A DNA stretch of 64,000 bases from Terebella lapidaria (lineage: Eukaryota; Annelida; Polychaeta; Terebellida; Terebellidae): the NCBI GenBank assembly GCA_949152475.1, contig OX424561.1, positions 20,702,481 through 20,766,480 on the forward strand. The letters are read 5' to 3'. Below the pieces are notes generated by a model. The model saw nothing but the letters and a program-made list of their open reading frames with translations. It did no database searches and was not told the DNA's origin. Below are positions 10,615 to 22,075 of the stretch, one piece after another. The position numbers and the translations under genes were made by a program. The stretch's first letter is position 1, and each line of letters begins with the position of its first letter.

Positions 10615-11565
10615 CTTTGATTACAGAAATGATGTTCAGGAATCAGGAGTAATTGTATCAGCAATTCATGTGGCAGGTGTGATTCATAATGTACGGATAG
10701 CCCGCTGCTTTTCAACGGAAACATTAGTAATTCAACTGGCAGAGAGGATAACGCAAGATTATAGGGAATGTTCTCCTGGTGCCCTTTAGATTTTATTAGC
10801 TGTCATCACGCAGCGCGAGTGAAGCGATAGTCGAACATCTTGTGAGAGGATGGTCATGCAATACAGGAGAGGCAATCAAAGTTTGGCTGGGAAAAGGCTC
10901 ACGGGATATCTTACTGCATAATACAACTTGCCAATTTCATGAGAAGAGCTTAGTGGCGTGTTTGCTCGCCCTGCTTAATACAACTTTTTGCCAGTTCTTA
11001 TGTGGCGAAAAATAAGTTTGACAATTTTCTTTGCTGTATACTGTTGGATTTCAATATAATCACAGTGAATAGTACAGAATGAATACACTGTTTTGAGTTT
11101 TAATTTGTAGTGGATATTCGGATACCTTTATGTCTTGAATCGTGACTGGAGACGGATGTCCTATTCCTACCATGCCACTGCAATCAACACGACCATGTCA
11201 TTATACAAACACCAAAAATACCTAGGCCTTGTCTGATAAGGTGGGAAATTCTGGTTTTGAATTCCGCTTTTGCCATACAAAACAACCAAAAATATAGATG
11301 CATGTAGATCATATCGATTCAGGAAGTGTCATTAATATCGAATATACCAGCTCCCTGGGTGATGATTATATTTTGGGCAGTGGATTAGTCAAGATTACAG
11401 TGAATAGTACGGTCGTGGTGCCCTCGAGGTAATATTGGCAGTCATCTCTCAACAGCTCAAGTGACTCGATTTTCCAGAGCTATGATCTGTTTGTGTGTCC
11501 CTGGCAATAACCGAGTATTAGTCTACGGCTGTTGTCGGCATGAGTCAGATCTGAGAAAACTGTCT
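10615..11565 (+). repeat. Family G dispersed repeat, long copy
   Basis: The order 'ttcaggaatcaggagtaatt', 'caactggcagagagga', 'gcaagattatagggaat', 'atgcaatacaggagaggcaa', 'gggatatcttactg', 'agatgcatgtagatcatat' and 'accagctccctgggtgatga' is repeated at 31.98-32.99 and 54.99-56.07 kb. Its reverse complement is seen in part at 47.08, 49.65, 58.29, 59.15 and 62.70 kb. The frame at 10601-10789 is not preserved in the other copies. The class is unknown. Confidence 0.7.
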
Positions 11566-11569
11566 GAAG

Positions 11570-13030
11570 AAACCAGTAAAAGTCAAGACAAGAGGACAAT
11601 ACACATGGAATACACAGGATAAACATGCCTCCCCCCATATCCCATGATCCATGATGTATCTACGCGCATACGGTTTTCATCGATTATTATGAAGTTTACA
11701 TCAACGGAATGGACATACATTATTTTTGGATAACTTACACAACCACACAATCACAAGCACCGTTCAGTGGGCAACACGGAAATAGAATGGAAAAAATAGC
11801 ATCTTATGAATTTAAGGATTGATTGCATGTGATGGTCATGAACCTGGCGTTGACCAGCTGTCCATTCACTTATAATGTAAATATAAAGGTAACAAATTCA
11901 TGAATTTACACACTTCCAATCAACGTGAAACTTTGCCTTTCTGATCGTTAGCCATCAAGGATTACTAACCGAGACTCTGTTTCTTACTAAGCAATGTTAA
12001 ATTTGTTAAATTCATCATTTTTATATGTCATTTTCCGACCTATTTCTCAGTCTACAAAATACACTCACAACAGGGCGAGCGAAAGGATTATGCTGTGCAG
12101 CAAATAGCTAGTGAGGCCAGTAAAACTCACAGGTGATTTGCACTCGGGTGCACCGATGTGTTTGGGATTATGAATGATCAGCTCATTGTATTCATCTCAC
12201 AGAAAGTATAGCCCTAGATATTCTCATTATTGTGACGACAACAAGGAATAAATATATGCAACAGCCAGTGCTTGTCAAGCAGAACACTCGAATCTTCGTT
12301 TTGGTGAAACGTATAAAATGATTTATCTAATCATCAAATAGCACAGCTTTCGTGATATCATTTATGAAACCATGTCTCGGTTCATCATCCATGAGTATAT
12401 GTATGTGTGCTAGCCAAGTTTTAGGTCAGGGAATTGTATTGTTTGGTGATTTTGTTACCTTTACTTTCACATTATAAGTCAATGGAAAAGTGTCTCAGTG
12501 CAGTCACCGGTAAGTTACGTGCAATCACACCTTAACGTGTAATTCAACGTCGCAAGATTTGATAGTTTTTGTGGGGGCGGAACAGACATGGAACCAATAC
12601 CCACGCACAAGATATTACGAGCGAGCAAAACCGAGTCCGTACTGATTATGTTCGCAACTCGAGAACACTAGCCGGCTGTTTAGGGGTGAAAGATCAATTT
12701 GATACATGTACAAGGTCAGCTGTATGACTAGTTGTCGGTAACATGTGATGATGTTCAACTGTGACTCAGTTATGCATGGATACAGTCACTTGTTATGTGA
12801 TACGTGTTTGGTTGATTTCGTGTTGGATTTAGCGCTATCTCCACTACATCTTGCCCTCATCAGTTCGATCAAGCATATGTACACAAACATGTAGAATATT
12901 GGTAAACAACCGAAGGTAATAGCTGGTAACTACACATACAGAGCCACGACTTGTCAGCAATTTGTGTCTGGATAGAACCTTCACTAAATCATTCTTTTCT
13001 CACAGACACATGATACTACTGAAGTTTGTT
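11570..13030. other. Unassigned DNA
   Basis: I see no gene, RNA or clear repeat. A phrase near 12585-12650 ('gaaccaatacccacgcacaa', 'cgagcgagcaaaacc.agtc') recurs in part at 14690-14735, a weak sign of another dispersed repeat. Confidence 0.35.
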
Positions 13031-13034
13031 TTTC

Positions 13035-13165
13035 TCTAGAAGTGACCATCCATCCCTCCATCCATCTTCATCATGGTGTCATAACGCACCTCATTTCCTG
13101 CTTTCAACCGGGTCAACTCAACTCATAGCATGGTATTGTTGTCAAATAAACTATCGTGATACTGA
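13035..13165 (+). repeat. Family J short repeat
   Basis: 'cttcatcatggtgtcataa.gcacctcatttcctgctttc' and the following bases are the reverse complement of 17790-17870 and 42945-42995, and resemble 52690-52790 (+). Confidence 0.55.
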
Positions 13166-13299
13166 ATTAAATATGTGAGTGGATTCTAATGGCATGACTA
13201 GAACCCCCTGACCACTGTTTATTCGTTTCCGGGTAGAAGAAAAACTATCCACTGCACAATCCAATCCAATCCATTGCAAACATAAGCGGGAACATTGAG

Positions 13300-14060
13300 G
13301 TACTTGAAAGTGATGCTCATCATAGCGTTTGTTTACTAGTAGTTATTGTGTACTTGGTTTGCTTCACAGTCTGTCTTTCGTTCGATGTGTGTCAATCTTG
13401 AAGTCAACTCTTGTGCATAGCGTTAGACACTACATTTACGTGTTCACTCCTGGTCTACAAAAGAGAACCCACATTGAAAAGTGCACTTTATCGTATTAAG
13501 ACCAAGAATGACTTGCATAATCTGATATCCTGTCACGTCACTATCCTGTCTGTCATGCCATATCCCGCTCAAGTGGTTTTGAAAGTAATGACTCTCATGC
13601 ACAGCAAGAGAGAGAGAGAGAGAGCAATATTATTCGTTCGTGCAAATTACATTTACATAATGGTCTGTTTCTAATGGAAGCGACGTTACAGATTGAGTAA
13701 CATGGCAACAAATACGGAGGGTGTCTGAGCGGGCCATTTTGCTGTGGTATCTTTCTGTGGTACAGCTCTTTGATAAATTAAGAGTCGTAGTCAAAAACTA
13801 TTCAAATTTAGGAAGCCGAAATGATTTGCTCCTCAAGTCGAATTTCGATATTCACAGCCCGCCCCAAACACAATTCAATTGCAACATAGCCAGAGCACAG
13901 GGCAGAGACTGGATAGTCGAATTGTCACGTTAATTAATGTAGTTTTGACATTTTCTCAGTGTTCTAGTGTGTTTGGAGTGTACCACGGAGGGTAGCATGT
14001 GTATCCTGAAAATAGTTATTGAAGCCTAAAATTCGAAAATTCCCACGATTTTAATATCGA
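13300..14060 (+). repeat. Family C/F copy
   Basis: It runs from 'cttgaagtcaactcttgtg' through 'cctggtctacaaaa', 'atcccgctcaagtggttttg', a GA-rich run at 13604-13624, 'gagtaacatggcaacaaata', 'actggatag.cgaattgtcacgtt' and 'ccacggagggtagcatgtgtatcctg'. The final block is the reverse complement of 41270-41310, so it shows how the F end continues. The frames at 13411-13674 and 13721-13933 are repeat-derived. Confidence 0.65.
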
Positions 14061-14064
14061 TAAA

Positions 14065-15595
14065 ATGTGGTGAATATATGTACATGTTATATTATGACAT
14101 AATAGTTATAATATAATAGTCCTTCAGATAGAACATTATGGCAGCAAAGCAAATGACATCAAACTATTATTCCAAGAATCTCTATGGCTAGTCATGTATG
14201 AATATTCACTGCAAATAGTCAATTGGTAAAAACTACTGCATAGAGGTCGGGCTGTACAGTATATTCACAAGAGAAATTATTTTTTCTTGAAACAATTATA
14301 ACAATCTACTATTCACTTGGCAGTCTCTGAGGATATTTTAAATCTTCAGAATGCTCTACTATTCACTTAGCATTCTCTGAGGATATTTTAATTCTTTAGA
14401 ATGCATAAATTAATCTTCACTTCAGAATATACTGTAAATCTTTTTTCTAGGAATTCGAGAAATATACTTACCAAGTAGGAATACTTTGACATAAGAATTT
14501 TTTTCTTGGCAGTGAGAAAATTTGTATATATCCTGAAATGAAGAGATACGCGTTCCAATGCTTTCCTTAATAGAACTTTGATTAGAGAACGCCATTCAAT
14601 AAATCCAAAACATACATGTTTATATGAGGCTATTTGTGTCTACCTAATTCCATATTGACCACTTTTCCGTGTGATTTTTTTCACACGGAACCAATAATCA
14701 AGTATCAGATATTCCGAGCGAACAAAACCCAGTCGTTTAATATCCAATCTGGTATGAGGCAAAATCCCATAATGTAGCAAATTCTGAAACACAGATATCA
14801 AGCATATCATTTTCACAGATTTCTTTCTGTGAATTTATATTTTTGTGAGCTGGCCATGTTCTTGTTGTTTGAAATGTGGAGTAAGTACATCAGCACCTTC
14901 AACATGAGTTAGCCAGGTTTCTTACGGAAAAATTCTGTCAGTTAAGGTCCAGGGTTGTGTTTTCTTATGTCATTAGATATCCTTTTCACGATATTAGGTA
15001 TGCGAAACAAATTCTATGAATTTCTATTCTATCTATGAATGCATAATTACACTACTCTGACAACAGTATTGTATGTATGGATGGATATCTGTTACATAGA
15101 GTATGTTCCATATTTTGCCTTACACTGGAGGTCGAATACCAGACTCGGTTTTGATCACTAAGAATACTCCGGACTTGGTAATGGTTCCATATCTATTTGA
15201 ATTGTGCATTTTTTTTCGGATAAAACTGTTGCCGTGCAGAAAAAATAACACCACTAACCCAGTTATAGAACAGTTACAGAATTATTTAGGTGAATTTTGT
15301 CATTCTTGGATTTATGTGCATGTTCTCTTTTTTCTTTTTGATAACAATTACCAGCAAATTCCATGATATAATGAAACTGTCATTATATTAATTCCCATTT
15401 CATCCTTGTTATGGCATTGTCCGAAAGCGAACATACATTTGGATAAATCAGGCAGCACAAATAAGGTTTTTTTGTAGATATCTAAATTTGACAATAACAG
15501 TGTCATTGAACATATCACATACCATTTTAACATACTAAAAAGGCGTCACAACACAATTGGTGATAATAAACAGATACATACATTTTTTACTCTTG
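14065..15595. other. Unassigned AT-rich DNA with a 50-bp tandem duplication and one hairpin
   Basis: Two units of 50 bases begin at 14306 and 14356 (each starts 'ctactattcactt' and contains 'ctctgaggatatttta'). A perfect 10-base stem, TTCCGTGTGA and TCACACGGAA, flanks a T6 loop at 14665-14690. I see no coding signal; the 87-codon frame at 15103-15366 has no recognisable feature. Confidence 0.5.
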
Positions 15596-15599
15596 CAGT

Positions 15600-16400
15600 T
15601 ACTTCGTAGAAACACTTGCATCAGTGAACAGCATCCGAGATTAAACAGAACCTGGTATATGCAAATTACCACTTGTTGTTTGGCACATGTGCCTCACAAA
15701 TTTATACCTCTGGGTACCCTCAATTGTGGGCTGACGGCACGAGAAGCCACAAGAGATGGAATAGGGGATGCTGCAAAGGTAAACCACATTTGACAGGTTC
15801 AAGAAAGTACTGAATCCAGAATATTTCCGAGGAAATGAATCAAGAATGAATCGTTTGTTCATGATGTGAATACCGGTGTTATTACAATTGGTTGTTACCA
15901 AGTAGTCAGAAAGGAATTATTGTGAAGAAATTGTTTGCCAAAATTTCGACCTGATATATAATTCTTGAGATCTGTGTTGACAACACACAATGTTCGTAGT
16001 AATAATATTGATCTGCAGCTTTCATTCCACCATGACCAACGTTAAACTTGTGTCATGCAACACAATCAATACTATCAGAAACAGTTGCAATACCATTGGG
16101 TTGATTATTGATATCGCCTGATAATATGTACAACCAATTGAAGGCTGAACACAAAATGTAAAAATTTGGGATTCCCTAGATATGATGTATGTTTGCCTAA
16201 ATGACCGTTTACATACAGTAGACATGACACCGGATTCATCGTAGATGTAATCATTGGGTGCACCATCCGAAACACGTCTTGTTTGTCAAAACTGGACATG
16301 TGAGCTAGCGATACGGATGTTTGACAAATACACCTGTCAAATAAACTGATGGGTCTTATGTTTTCCTGTCAGTCTGCAGAAATAAGAAATGGTAACTCAT
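15600..16400 (+). repeat. Family E copy
   Basis: It contains 'acctggtatatgcaaattac', 'ttgttg', 'cctctgggtaccctcaattg', 'gaatatttccgaggaaatga' and 'tgtaatcattgggtgcacca'. It ends with 'gagctagcgatacgg.tgtttgacaaata.acctgtcaaa' and 'aaactgatgg'. This copy is uninterrupted at the place where the Helitron-like element sits in the 3.3-6.05 kb copy. Confidence 0.7.
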
Positions 16401-17055
16401 TTCCTTGTTAATAACTCCTTGCTTTTTTATCTACTCTTAATATTCATTGTTCTGTTTGAGAACAGAAGAGCAGAAAACGATCAAGCCATATAACATCGAA
16501 AGCATAAATAAGCTAAACATACCTTTGTAAACTTCAATTACATTTTCTAAATTATCATATTCGGCGTTATTGCTATATGATCAACACATATCTCCGGATG
16601 CTCCGTAGACGCCACACTGAGGATATATGTCCGAGTCACACGTCTTTTTCTATTACCATTGCACTTTAATTGATTTAACACCAATTGATTACTGAAATGG
16701 AACGCATCCGTTTCCAAGTTTGGCATAGTTATACACAAAAAATCATAATTTTCCAAAGGGAATAGTTGATTTCAGACCTTTTCCCAGTTGCAATCCATTA
16801 AAACATTACACCTTCTTTATAAACATAACTGCAAAATAAAACACACATTAGCTCAGTTCATAAGTTAACACAACGATATTGCATTATTGACCACAACAGA
16901 ACCGACCATTCAACAATAAGCAATTACTAAGCACGAAGCATATGGCTCTGTCGACAAAAATATCAACTGAAACTCTTTCCGAATTGATTACTAATTTCAT
17001 CAAGAGCAAATGCATATACCCAATCAGTTCTCGGAACATTCTTTGCGATGATCGT
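16400..17055. other. Unassigned AT-rich DNA
   Basis: No recognised features. The first part may be the diverged continuation of family E ('aaatggtaactcatttcctt' resembles the 22.17-kb copy). Confidence 0.35.
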
Positions 17056-17059
17056 AGTT

Positions 17060-17195
17060 TTTCTGATCTCGTAGTATAGGGTGCTGATAACTGAACGACT
17101 GTGCCTTAGACAACCCAGAGTTTACGAACCAGAACAACTAATGAAATGCGTGGGTTTTATTGCAAGGTTATGAAGATTGTTGGTCCAAGGAATGG
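17060..17195 (-). repeat. Family N short repeat
   Basis: This is the reverse complement of the copies at 2.91 and 39.37 kb: 'tgccttagacaacccagagt', 'gcgtgggttttattgcaaggt'. Confidence 0.55.
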
Positions 17196-17514
17196 ACAAA
17201 TTCAATAGATTGTCACCCTTCGCTTGACCGGCAACACGAACGTTTACAATAAACAATCTTAACTGGCCACATTATTTCAACAATAATCGTTCAAACTGAC
17301 AACCTTGAACAATAAACGTTGATGAAATTGTATGAGAATATCAGCGAAAAACATTGTAAACGAGTTAGAAAAATCAAAGTATAACGTCCATAATACAAAT
17401 ATACCAGTTTCTAGTTTTCTTTCTCTCTCAAAACAGTTATGAATAGTAACAGAGAAAATGTCACTGGCAGACACAACCGTGATTTGGTGGGGAGCAGCTA
17501 ATGCCAGCTATCAA

Positions 17515-17770
17515 TGTAGATAGAAAGAGATAATCTCAGTAATTAACATTAATGTTTACATCGGTATCATGAGTGAGGTGGCCGCCCGGGCGGAACTCAA
17601 GAGATGCATCAGGTCTGCCAGGCGATTTGACAATGTCATTCATCACATGTCCGAACAGTTGAGCTCCATGCAAACAGAAGGATTCACACCTCGACGTGTT
17701 AATCACTGTTATTAACGGTGGCTCTTCTCTACGGCGGCTGATGTATTTTATTTGTTTCCCATTCACGGCG
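17515..17770 (-). repeat. Family B fragment
   Basis: It matches 28.40-28.56 kb in the same orientation and 1.74-1.90 and 37.03-37.21 kb inverted: 'ggtatcatgag.gaggtggccg', 'gagatgcatcagg.ctg', 'cattcatcacatgtccg', 'acacctcgacgtgtt'. Confidence 0.65.
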
Positions 17771-17995
17771 TGAAGTATGGTTAGGTCCGATCACCGAGAG
17801 ATGGCACAATTGAAAGCAGGAGATGGTGTACATTATGATGAAGAGCCATGGATAAATGATTGGTCGCGGCTATATCATGTATTGAACTTTCTAGAAACAC
17901 GAAGGCTATTGATCAATCACTGTTGTACCTGTTTGCAGCTATTTCGTTTTAGCGGTTTGACATACACCCTGAATAGACTAAGGCATATATGAGAA
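17771..17995 (-). repeat. Family J copy
   Basis: 'gaaagcaggagatggtgtacattatgatgaag' (spread over 17813-17844) through 'ttgatcaatc' and 'gcagctatt' is homologous to 42950-43130 in the same orientation and, inverted, to 13.04 kb. The 71-codon frame here is not preserved there. Confidence 0.55.
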
Positions 17996-18199
17996 ATATA
18001 ATGAAATGTAATCATGCATATTTGAGTCACAGTGAAACACGATCACATGATATTGACAACTAACCATATATGCTGACCATGTACACGTAGGCCCTATCAC
18101 ATTGGTCTTACATGGCTAAAACATTCGCCTACTGCTCTTGAGTTGAACTTATTGATTGTAATTATATTATTTTACATATTCGGTTCAACGTCACGGGTA

Positions 18200-18420
18200 G
18201 AAAATAATTAATCAAAAAGTATTCAGTAGGGAAATGTGGACTTTACTGAACGTAACAGTTCGCCTATCAAGTGTGAGTCGTGTGCTATGGCAATGACGAA
18301 GGATCTCCATCTTACGTTGTGCCCTTTGGGTATTGTAATGACTGTTGCAAATGAACTGTGCGTGAGGTAACACTATTGATGGTGGACATGTTTTTAAAAG
18401 TGCACATTTCCCTAATGTAC
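18200..18420 (-). repeat. Family C/F, F part only
   Basis: 'gggaaatgtggactttactgaacgt', 'cgcctatc', 'gccctttgggtattgtaatgac.gttgcaaatgaactgt' and 'gtggacat' match 34.17-34.36, 51.34-51.50 and 59.93-60.08 kb. Confidence 0.65.
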
Positions 18421-18431
18421 TATAGTACTAT

Positions 18432-18621
18432 CCCCTAAGAGGACAAACCTGTGAGTGAAAAAGTTTTCATATTCGAACGCAATATTTTCACGTTCCCTCG
18501 CGATAGCCTTGATGTGCTGATGCCCATGACTTGTGAGATTGTCGAGTTTGATCTTCGCATTCGAATGCAAAAAGATTGAGAGGGAACGCTATTTTTTTTT
18601 TCTTTCTTGTCTTCTTAGGGG
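18432..18621. mobile_element. Small MITE with CCCCTAAGARGACAA termini
   Basis: The left end CCCCTAAGAGGACAA and the right end (reverse complement CCCCTAAGAAGACAA) form a ~15-base TIR with one mismatch. Inside are opposed 'attcgaa.gcaa' and 'gttccctc' blocks, so the 190-bp unit can fold on itself. No clear target duplication is visible. It lies immediately before a family E copy and may have been inserted at its edge. Confidence 0.5.
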
Positions 18622-19149
18622 TTCCTTTTTATAACATGATCCAAAAGTAAACTAATGTCGGTATGAACACTGGGTGTAAACCTGGTGTAGGTAACTAAGT
18701 TACCTACATCCTAAGATGGCCACGGGATAGAACGCTTCAAATTACTATTGGCGATTACAGATTATTTACGAGGCACTGGTTGAAGAACTGTGTGTAATTA
18801 CATAAAACTGGTTATCGTTCTTGATATACAACGGTCGTTGTTCATTTTTTAGGCTGGAAATGTGCGTTTAGAGCGATTGTTTTTTTCGGAGGGATGTAGG
18901 TAACGGAAAGGTTCGCTAACAAGAAGTTGTAGGTAACGTGTGTGGTAAGATGTATGTAAGGGATTATTCACAAGGTGAATATATTGAGCAATAATTTCAA
19001 TACACGCCGGTGTACTACTGATTACTTCCTTCTCACATTAGCTGGTTAGACGACATCGGCGATGGAGGTCAAGATTGAGGTATTAGACAATCATTTGTTA
19101 TTGAACAGTGCATTTGACACATTTTTTGCAAGGTAATGCAAGTAAAACT

Positions 19150-19194
19150 ATGTGTATAAGTAAGCCTATACTCGGATTTCAACCCGTTTACACC

Positions 19195-19226
<32 letters not shown>

Positions 19227-19930
19227 GGCGGGAACTCTGCATGCTTTCATACATGTATTTTTTAATTTGGCATAAATTTCACATGGGAGTCATGCGGTAA
19301 TTTTCTACCAAATTCAGAGTTCAATTGCGAAAGTGGGAAAAGTTGGCAATCTACCCATTTTTAAATTTCAGCCTAAAACGGGATCTCATTAATCTGATCA
19401 GATTGCCGTGTTTGGTCATGTGTACATCCACCAGGAATGGAAGTATTATAATTTTGGACCAGAAGACTTTTGGGTGTATTCAACACGAATAAGCTGCTCT
19501 CAAAAATCAAGCTAATGCACAAAATCTTGTGCGGGTCTCGAAATTCTTTGGCCCATGTAGCACACTGCACTCTACTAATACCACTCACCCACTGCAAGAA
19601 TGTCATATTTAATCCGTCTGATACATTTTCAATCTACACATGTGGAATTTACTCTGAAAAGATTGCATGTCAATAAGTGAATTAATAGGATGCAATTTGG
19701 GATGAACAGGCATACTATGATTTTTCTAACTCGTTTACATCGTTTTACGACGATGAATGGTATCGTATTATCACTTGGCATATATGTTCTTCATCTGGAA
19801 CTCAAACAGTAATCTCCTACAACGTTTTTATACATTTAGCTCGAAAACATGAAAAGTTTGCAGTATACCTCACGTTGAATTTAGCCCAATCAAAGCATTG
19901 TATGTAGAGCGCTGTATAATACTACTCACA
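19150..19930 (+). repeat. Family I copies inside the 2.5-kb element
   Basis: 19150-19500 matches 6330-6620 ('cacatgggagtcatgcggtaattt', 'agttggcaatctac', 'aaaacgggatctc', 'gggtgtattcaacac'). 19710-19910 repeats the arm again in direct order ('ttctaactcgtttacat', 'cttggcatata', 'ctcaaacagtaat'). The frames at 19373-19676 on both strands are repeat-derived. Confidence 0.55.
19196..19228 (+). repeat. T10G23 homopolymer pair
   Basis: Ten T are followed by 23 G. In other copies of family I the corresponding place reads 'caccggtttttgacg', so the G run arose in this copy. It would be G-quadruplex prone and difficult to sequence; its length is uncertain. Confidence 0.85.
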
Positions 19931-20127
19931 ATTAGGAAGGAATGCAATGAAATTCATGGAAAATTCAAAATGGTTCGACGGATCAAATATGACATTCATC
20001 CTGTGAGGTTATATTGATAGAGGACAGTTCGCTACATGGGCTGGTGTTCGAGCTATAATTTCGAACGATTTGCGCTCAACGGTGCTCACACCTCTCAATG
20101 TAGAACACATGGATGAATTCCTAGGTT

Positions 20128-20390
20128 GCCCGGTTAGCTCAGTTCGTAAGTGGGCTGACTTCTCACCAATGCAGTTGGTTTAGGCGCGGGTTCGATCCCC
20201 GGCCTCGGCAGTATGTGAGGTGGTATGTGGTCGTCAAACCGGGCAAGTGGGTTTTCACCAGGTTCTCTGGTTTCCTCTCACACTAATGACCACCCTTACG
20301 CCAAGATCCGAGCCAACAAGAGATGTTAATATAAGCTGATGCTTGTTCATCAATTGTTGTAAAATAAATAAAGTTTAAAGTTAAAGATTT
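20128..20390 (+). mobile_element. tRNA-derived SINE
   Basis: The 5' ~83 bases resemble a tRNA, with A box TAGCTCAGTTCG (20135-20146) and B box GGTTCGATCCC (20189-20199), but the cloverleaf is imperfect and continues into a body, so this is a SINE head and not a tRNA gene. The body has a central 'gggttttcaccaggttctct', 'ggtttcctctcacactaatg' block, like the conserved cores known in invertebrate SINEs. The tail (TTAATATAAGCT ... TAAAGTTTA, then 'ttaaag' repeats) resembles the 3' end of the LINE at 26.36-26.40 kb. It is nested in the 2.5-kb DNA element. Confidence 0.85.
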
Positions 20391-21948
20391 GAAGTCAAAG
20401 AATTAGGAACTATCCCGATCATATGTTTGATAATCGCACCGTTTTGCTATATACTGCGGAGTGCATAAAAACTATACAATGTGAGTGAGACATGAAAACA
20501 GCATTGTTTTTTTTTTCGCCATTATTTCGTCAATAATTCATGTAGATCTATTTCGATGAAACATTGGCAAGAGTGTATCAAGGTTTTAATTTTCGTAGTG
20601 ATTTCTATGTGAATGAACAGTTAGCCTATTTGGTCTGTACATAACGAAATAGGAAAATGATCATGGCAGGTCCGCTGTCCATTTCACCAGAAGTTTACTA
20701 TGCTCGAGACAGGCCAACTTTTCTATTTTGCATTCAATCTTCTTGAAAATATATCCCTAGTTTGGCGGTTATGAGGTAGAATTATACCTATCAAAATTCC
20801 ATCTGGGTTTCAGTGTATTCAGTGTTTCAGTGTTTTTAGTGCATTTTCAGTGTTTTAATTTTCAGCCAGAGCACATGTACAACAACCGTTACCTACACCA
20901 TTAAACTTTGTCCGAGTACCGTTACCTACATCCTGTCATTACCGTTACCTACATCCCTTCGGAAAATAAAATCGCTCTAAACGCACGTTTCCAGCCTAAT
21001 GAACGAGCAGAGACGATTGTATGCCAAGAAATATTACCAGTACTATGTAATTATACACAGTTCTTAAACCAAAACCTCGTAAATCATCTGTATCACCAAT
21101 TGCAATTTGAAGTGTTCTTGCCCGTGGTCATCTTGGGATGTAGGTAACTTAGTTACCTACATCAGGTTTACACCCAGTGATGAATAAGATACCACAAATA
21201 GGAGTTATTAGAGGATGCGCTTTGGAAATATAGCTGCCAATGGATTACCACATACCATCATAACCCATCAATGAACATACCACAACACACGACACAGAAT
21301 GCATTTATTTTGTAGGAGCGTTGAACTCAGAAAACAGTGTCTGCGATTAGCCAGGTCCTGATATATAGATGCAGATTACTACTTGTTGTGGTGCCCATGA
21401 CGCCGCACAAGTTTGTACCTCTGGGTATCGTCAGTTTCCAGTACAGGGGCTGTTGAAAAGACACAGGTGACATGGTTCAGGTGAGAAATGATTCGAGAAT
21501 ATTCCTGAAAGAGTCATTCATTTGTAATCTTTATTCATTTATTGATAACATGGCAGTCTTATTATAGTTACATGTGTCCACAGGGAAGTAACTCGTTTGG
21601 TGACAGAATGTGGCAAAAAAAGACCATTAGGTTCCATGGATATGAAACTTTTCAGGTATTTTATAGACTTGCTCTTTCATTTCATATGTTTCTGTTGTTT
21701 CAGCCTGCAGGTTTCATTCTATTCAATGGCCTAGAGTGGCCCTGCAATGCAACCCTTCAATGATATTGATAAGGGTTTCAATACTGGTCGTATATTTCAA
21801 GATATAACGTGAACATTTGATACATGGATACAGACTTGTGGAATGTCCCAGACTATATGTCCGTTTGAGTAGATGAGTCGCAGTAGCTGTAATCATTGCG
21901 TGCACTATCCGAGAAAGGTCGTGCTGATAAAACCTGTACAAAAGTCAA

Positions 21949-22075
21949 TGTAAGTATCTATCTATTACCACTAATACAGTCAGATTTTGATGATGCCAAG
22001 AACAAACGTAAAATACAACATTTTGCAATAGAAACGAAGCTCAACCAAATAGTTAATCCAAAGACACACTGGTGT
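21949..22075 (+). repeat. Family S module
   Basis: 'aatgtaagtatc', 'ctattaccac.aatacag.cag', 'ttttgatgatgccaa.aacaaacgtaaaatacaacattttgcaatagaaac' (in pieces) and 'cacactggtgtcat'. Copies also lie at 23.63, 45.39, 47.92 and 60.48 kb (+) and 34.45, 37.44, 56.27, 56.49 and 56.75 kb (-). It is about 125-180 bp with no TIR that I can define. The frame through it is not kept in other copies. Confidence 0.75.

Larger units (their letters stand above)
18668..21179. mobile_element. DNA transposon with ~300-bp inverted repeats, CACTGGGTG ends and 5-bp target duplication
   Basis: The outer ends CACTGGGTGTAAACCTG are exact apart from one base, and ATGAA is duplicated on both sides (18663-18667 and 21180-21184). 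Each terminal region has a palindrome of arms GTAGGTAACT and AGTTACCTAC around one base, followed by more GTAGGTAACG or its complement; these are candidate transposase binding sites. Homology of the two arms extends about 300 bases, to 'ggctggaaa.gtgcgtttagagcgat'. No transposase frame is seen. The interior holds family I DNA, a T10G23 tract and a SINE. The 5-bp duplication and CAC start recall Transib elements, but the rest of the heptamer does not match, so the superfamily is open. Confidence 0.8.

Noticed and set aside
20128-20210. tRNA gene
   Set aside because: A and B boxes are present, but the acceptor and anticodon stems are poor and the sequence continues into a SINE body and a LINE-like tail.
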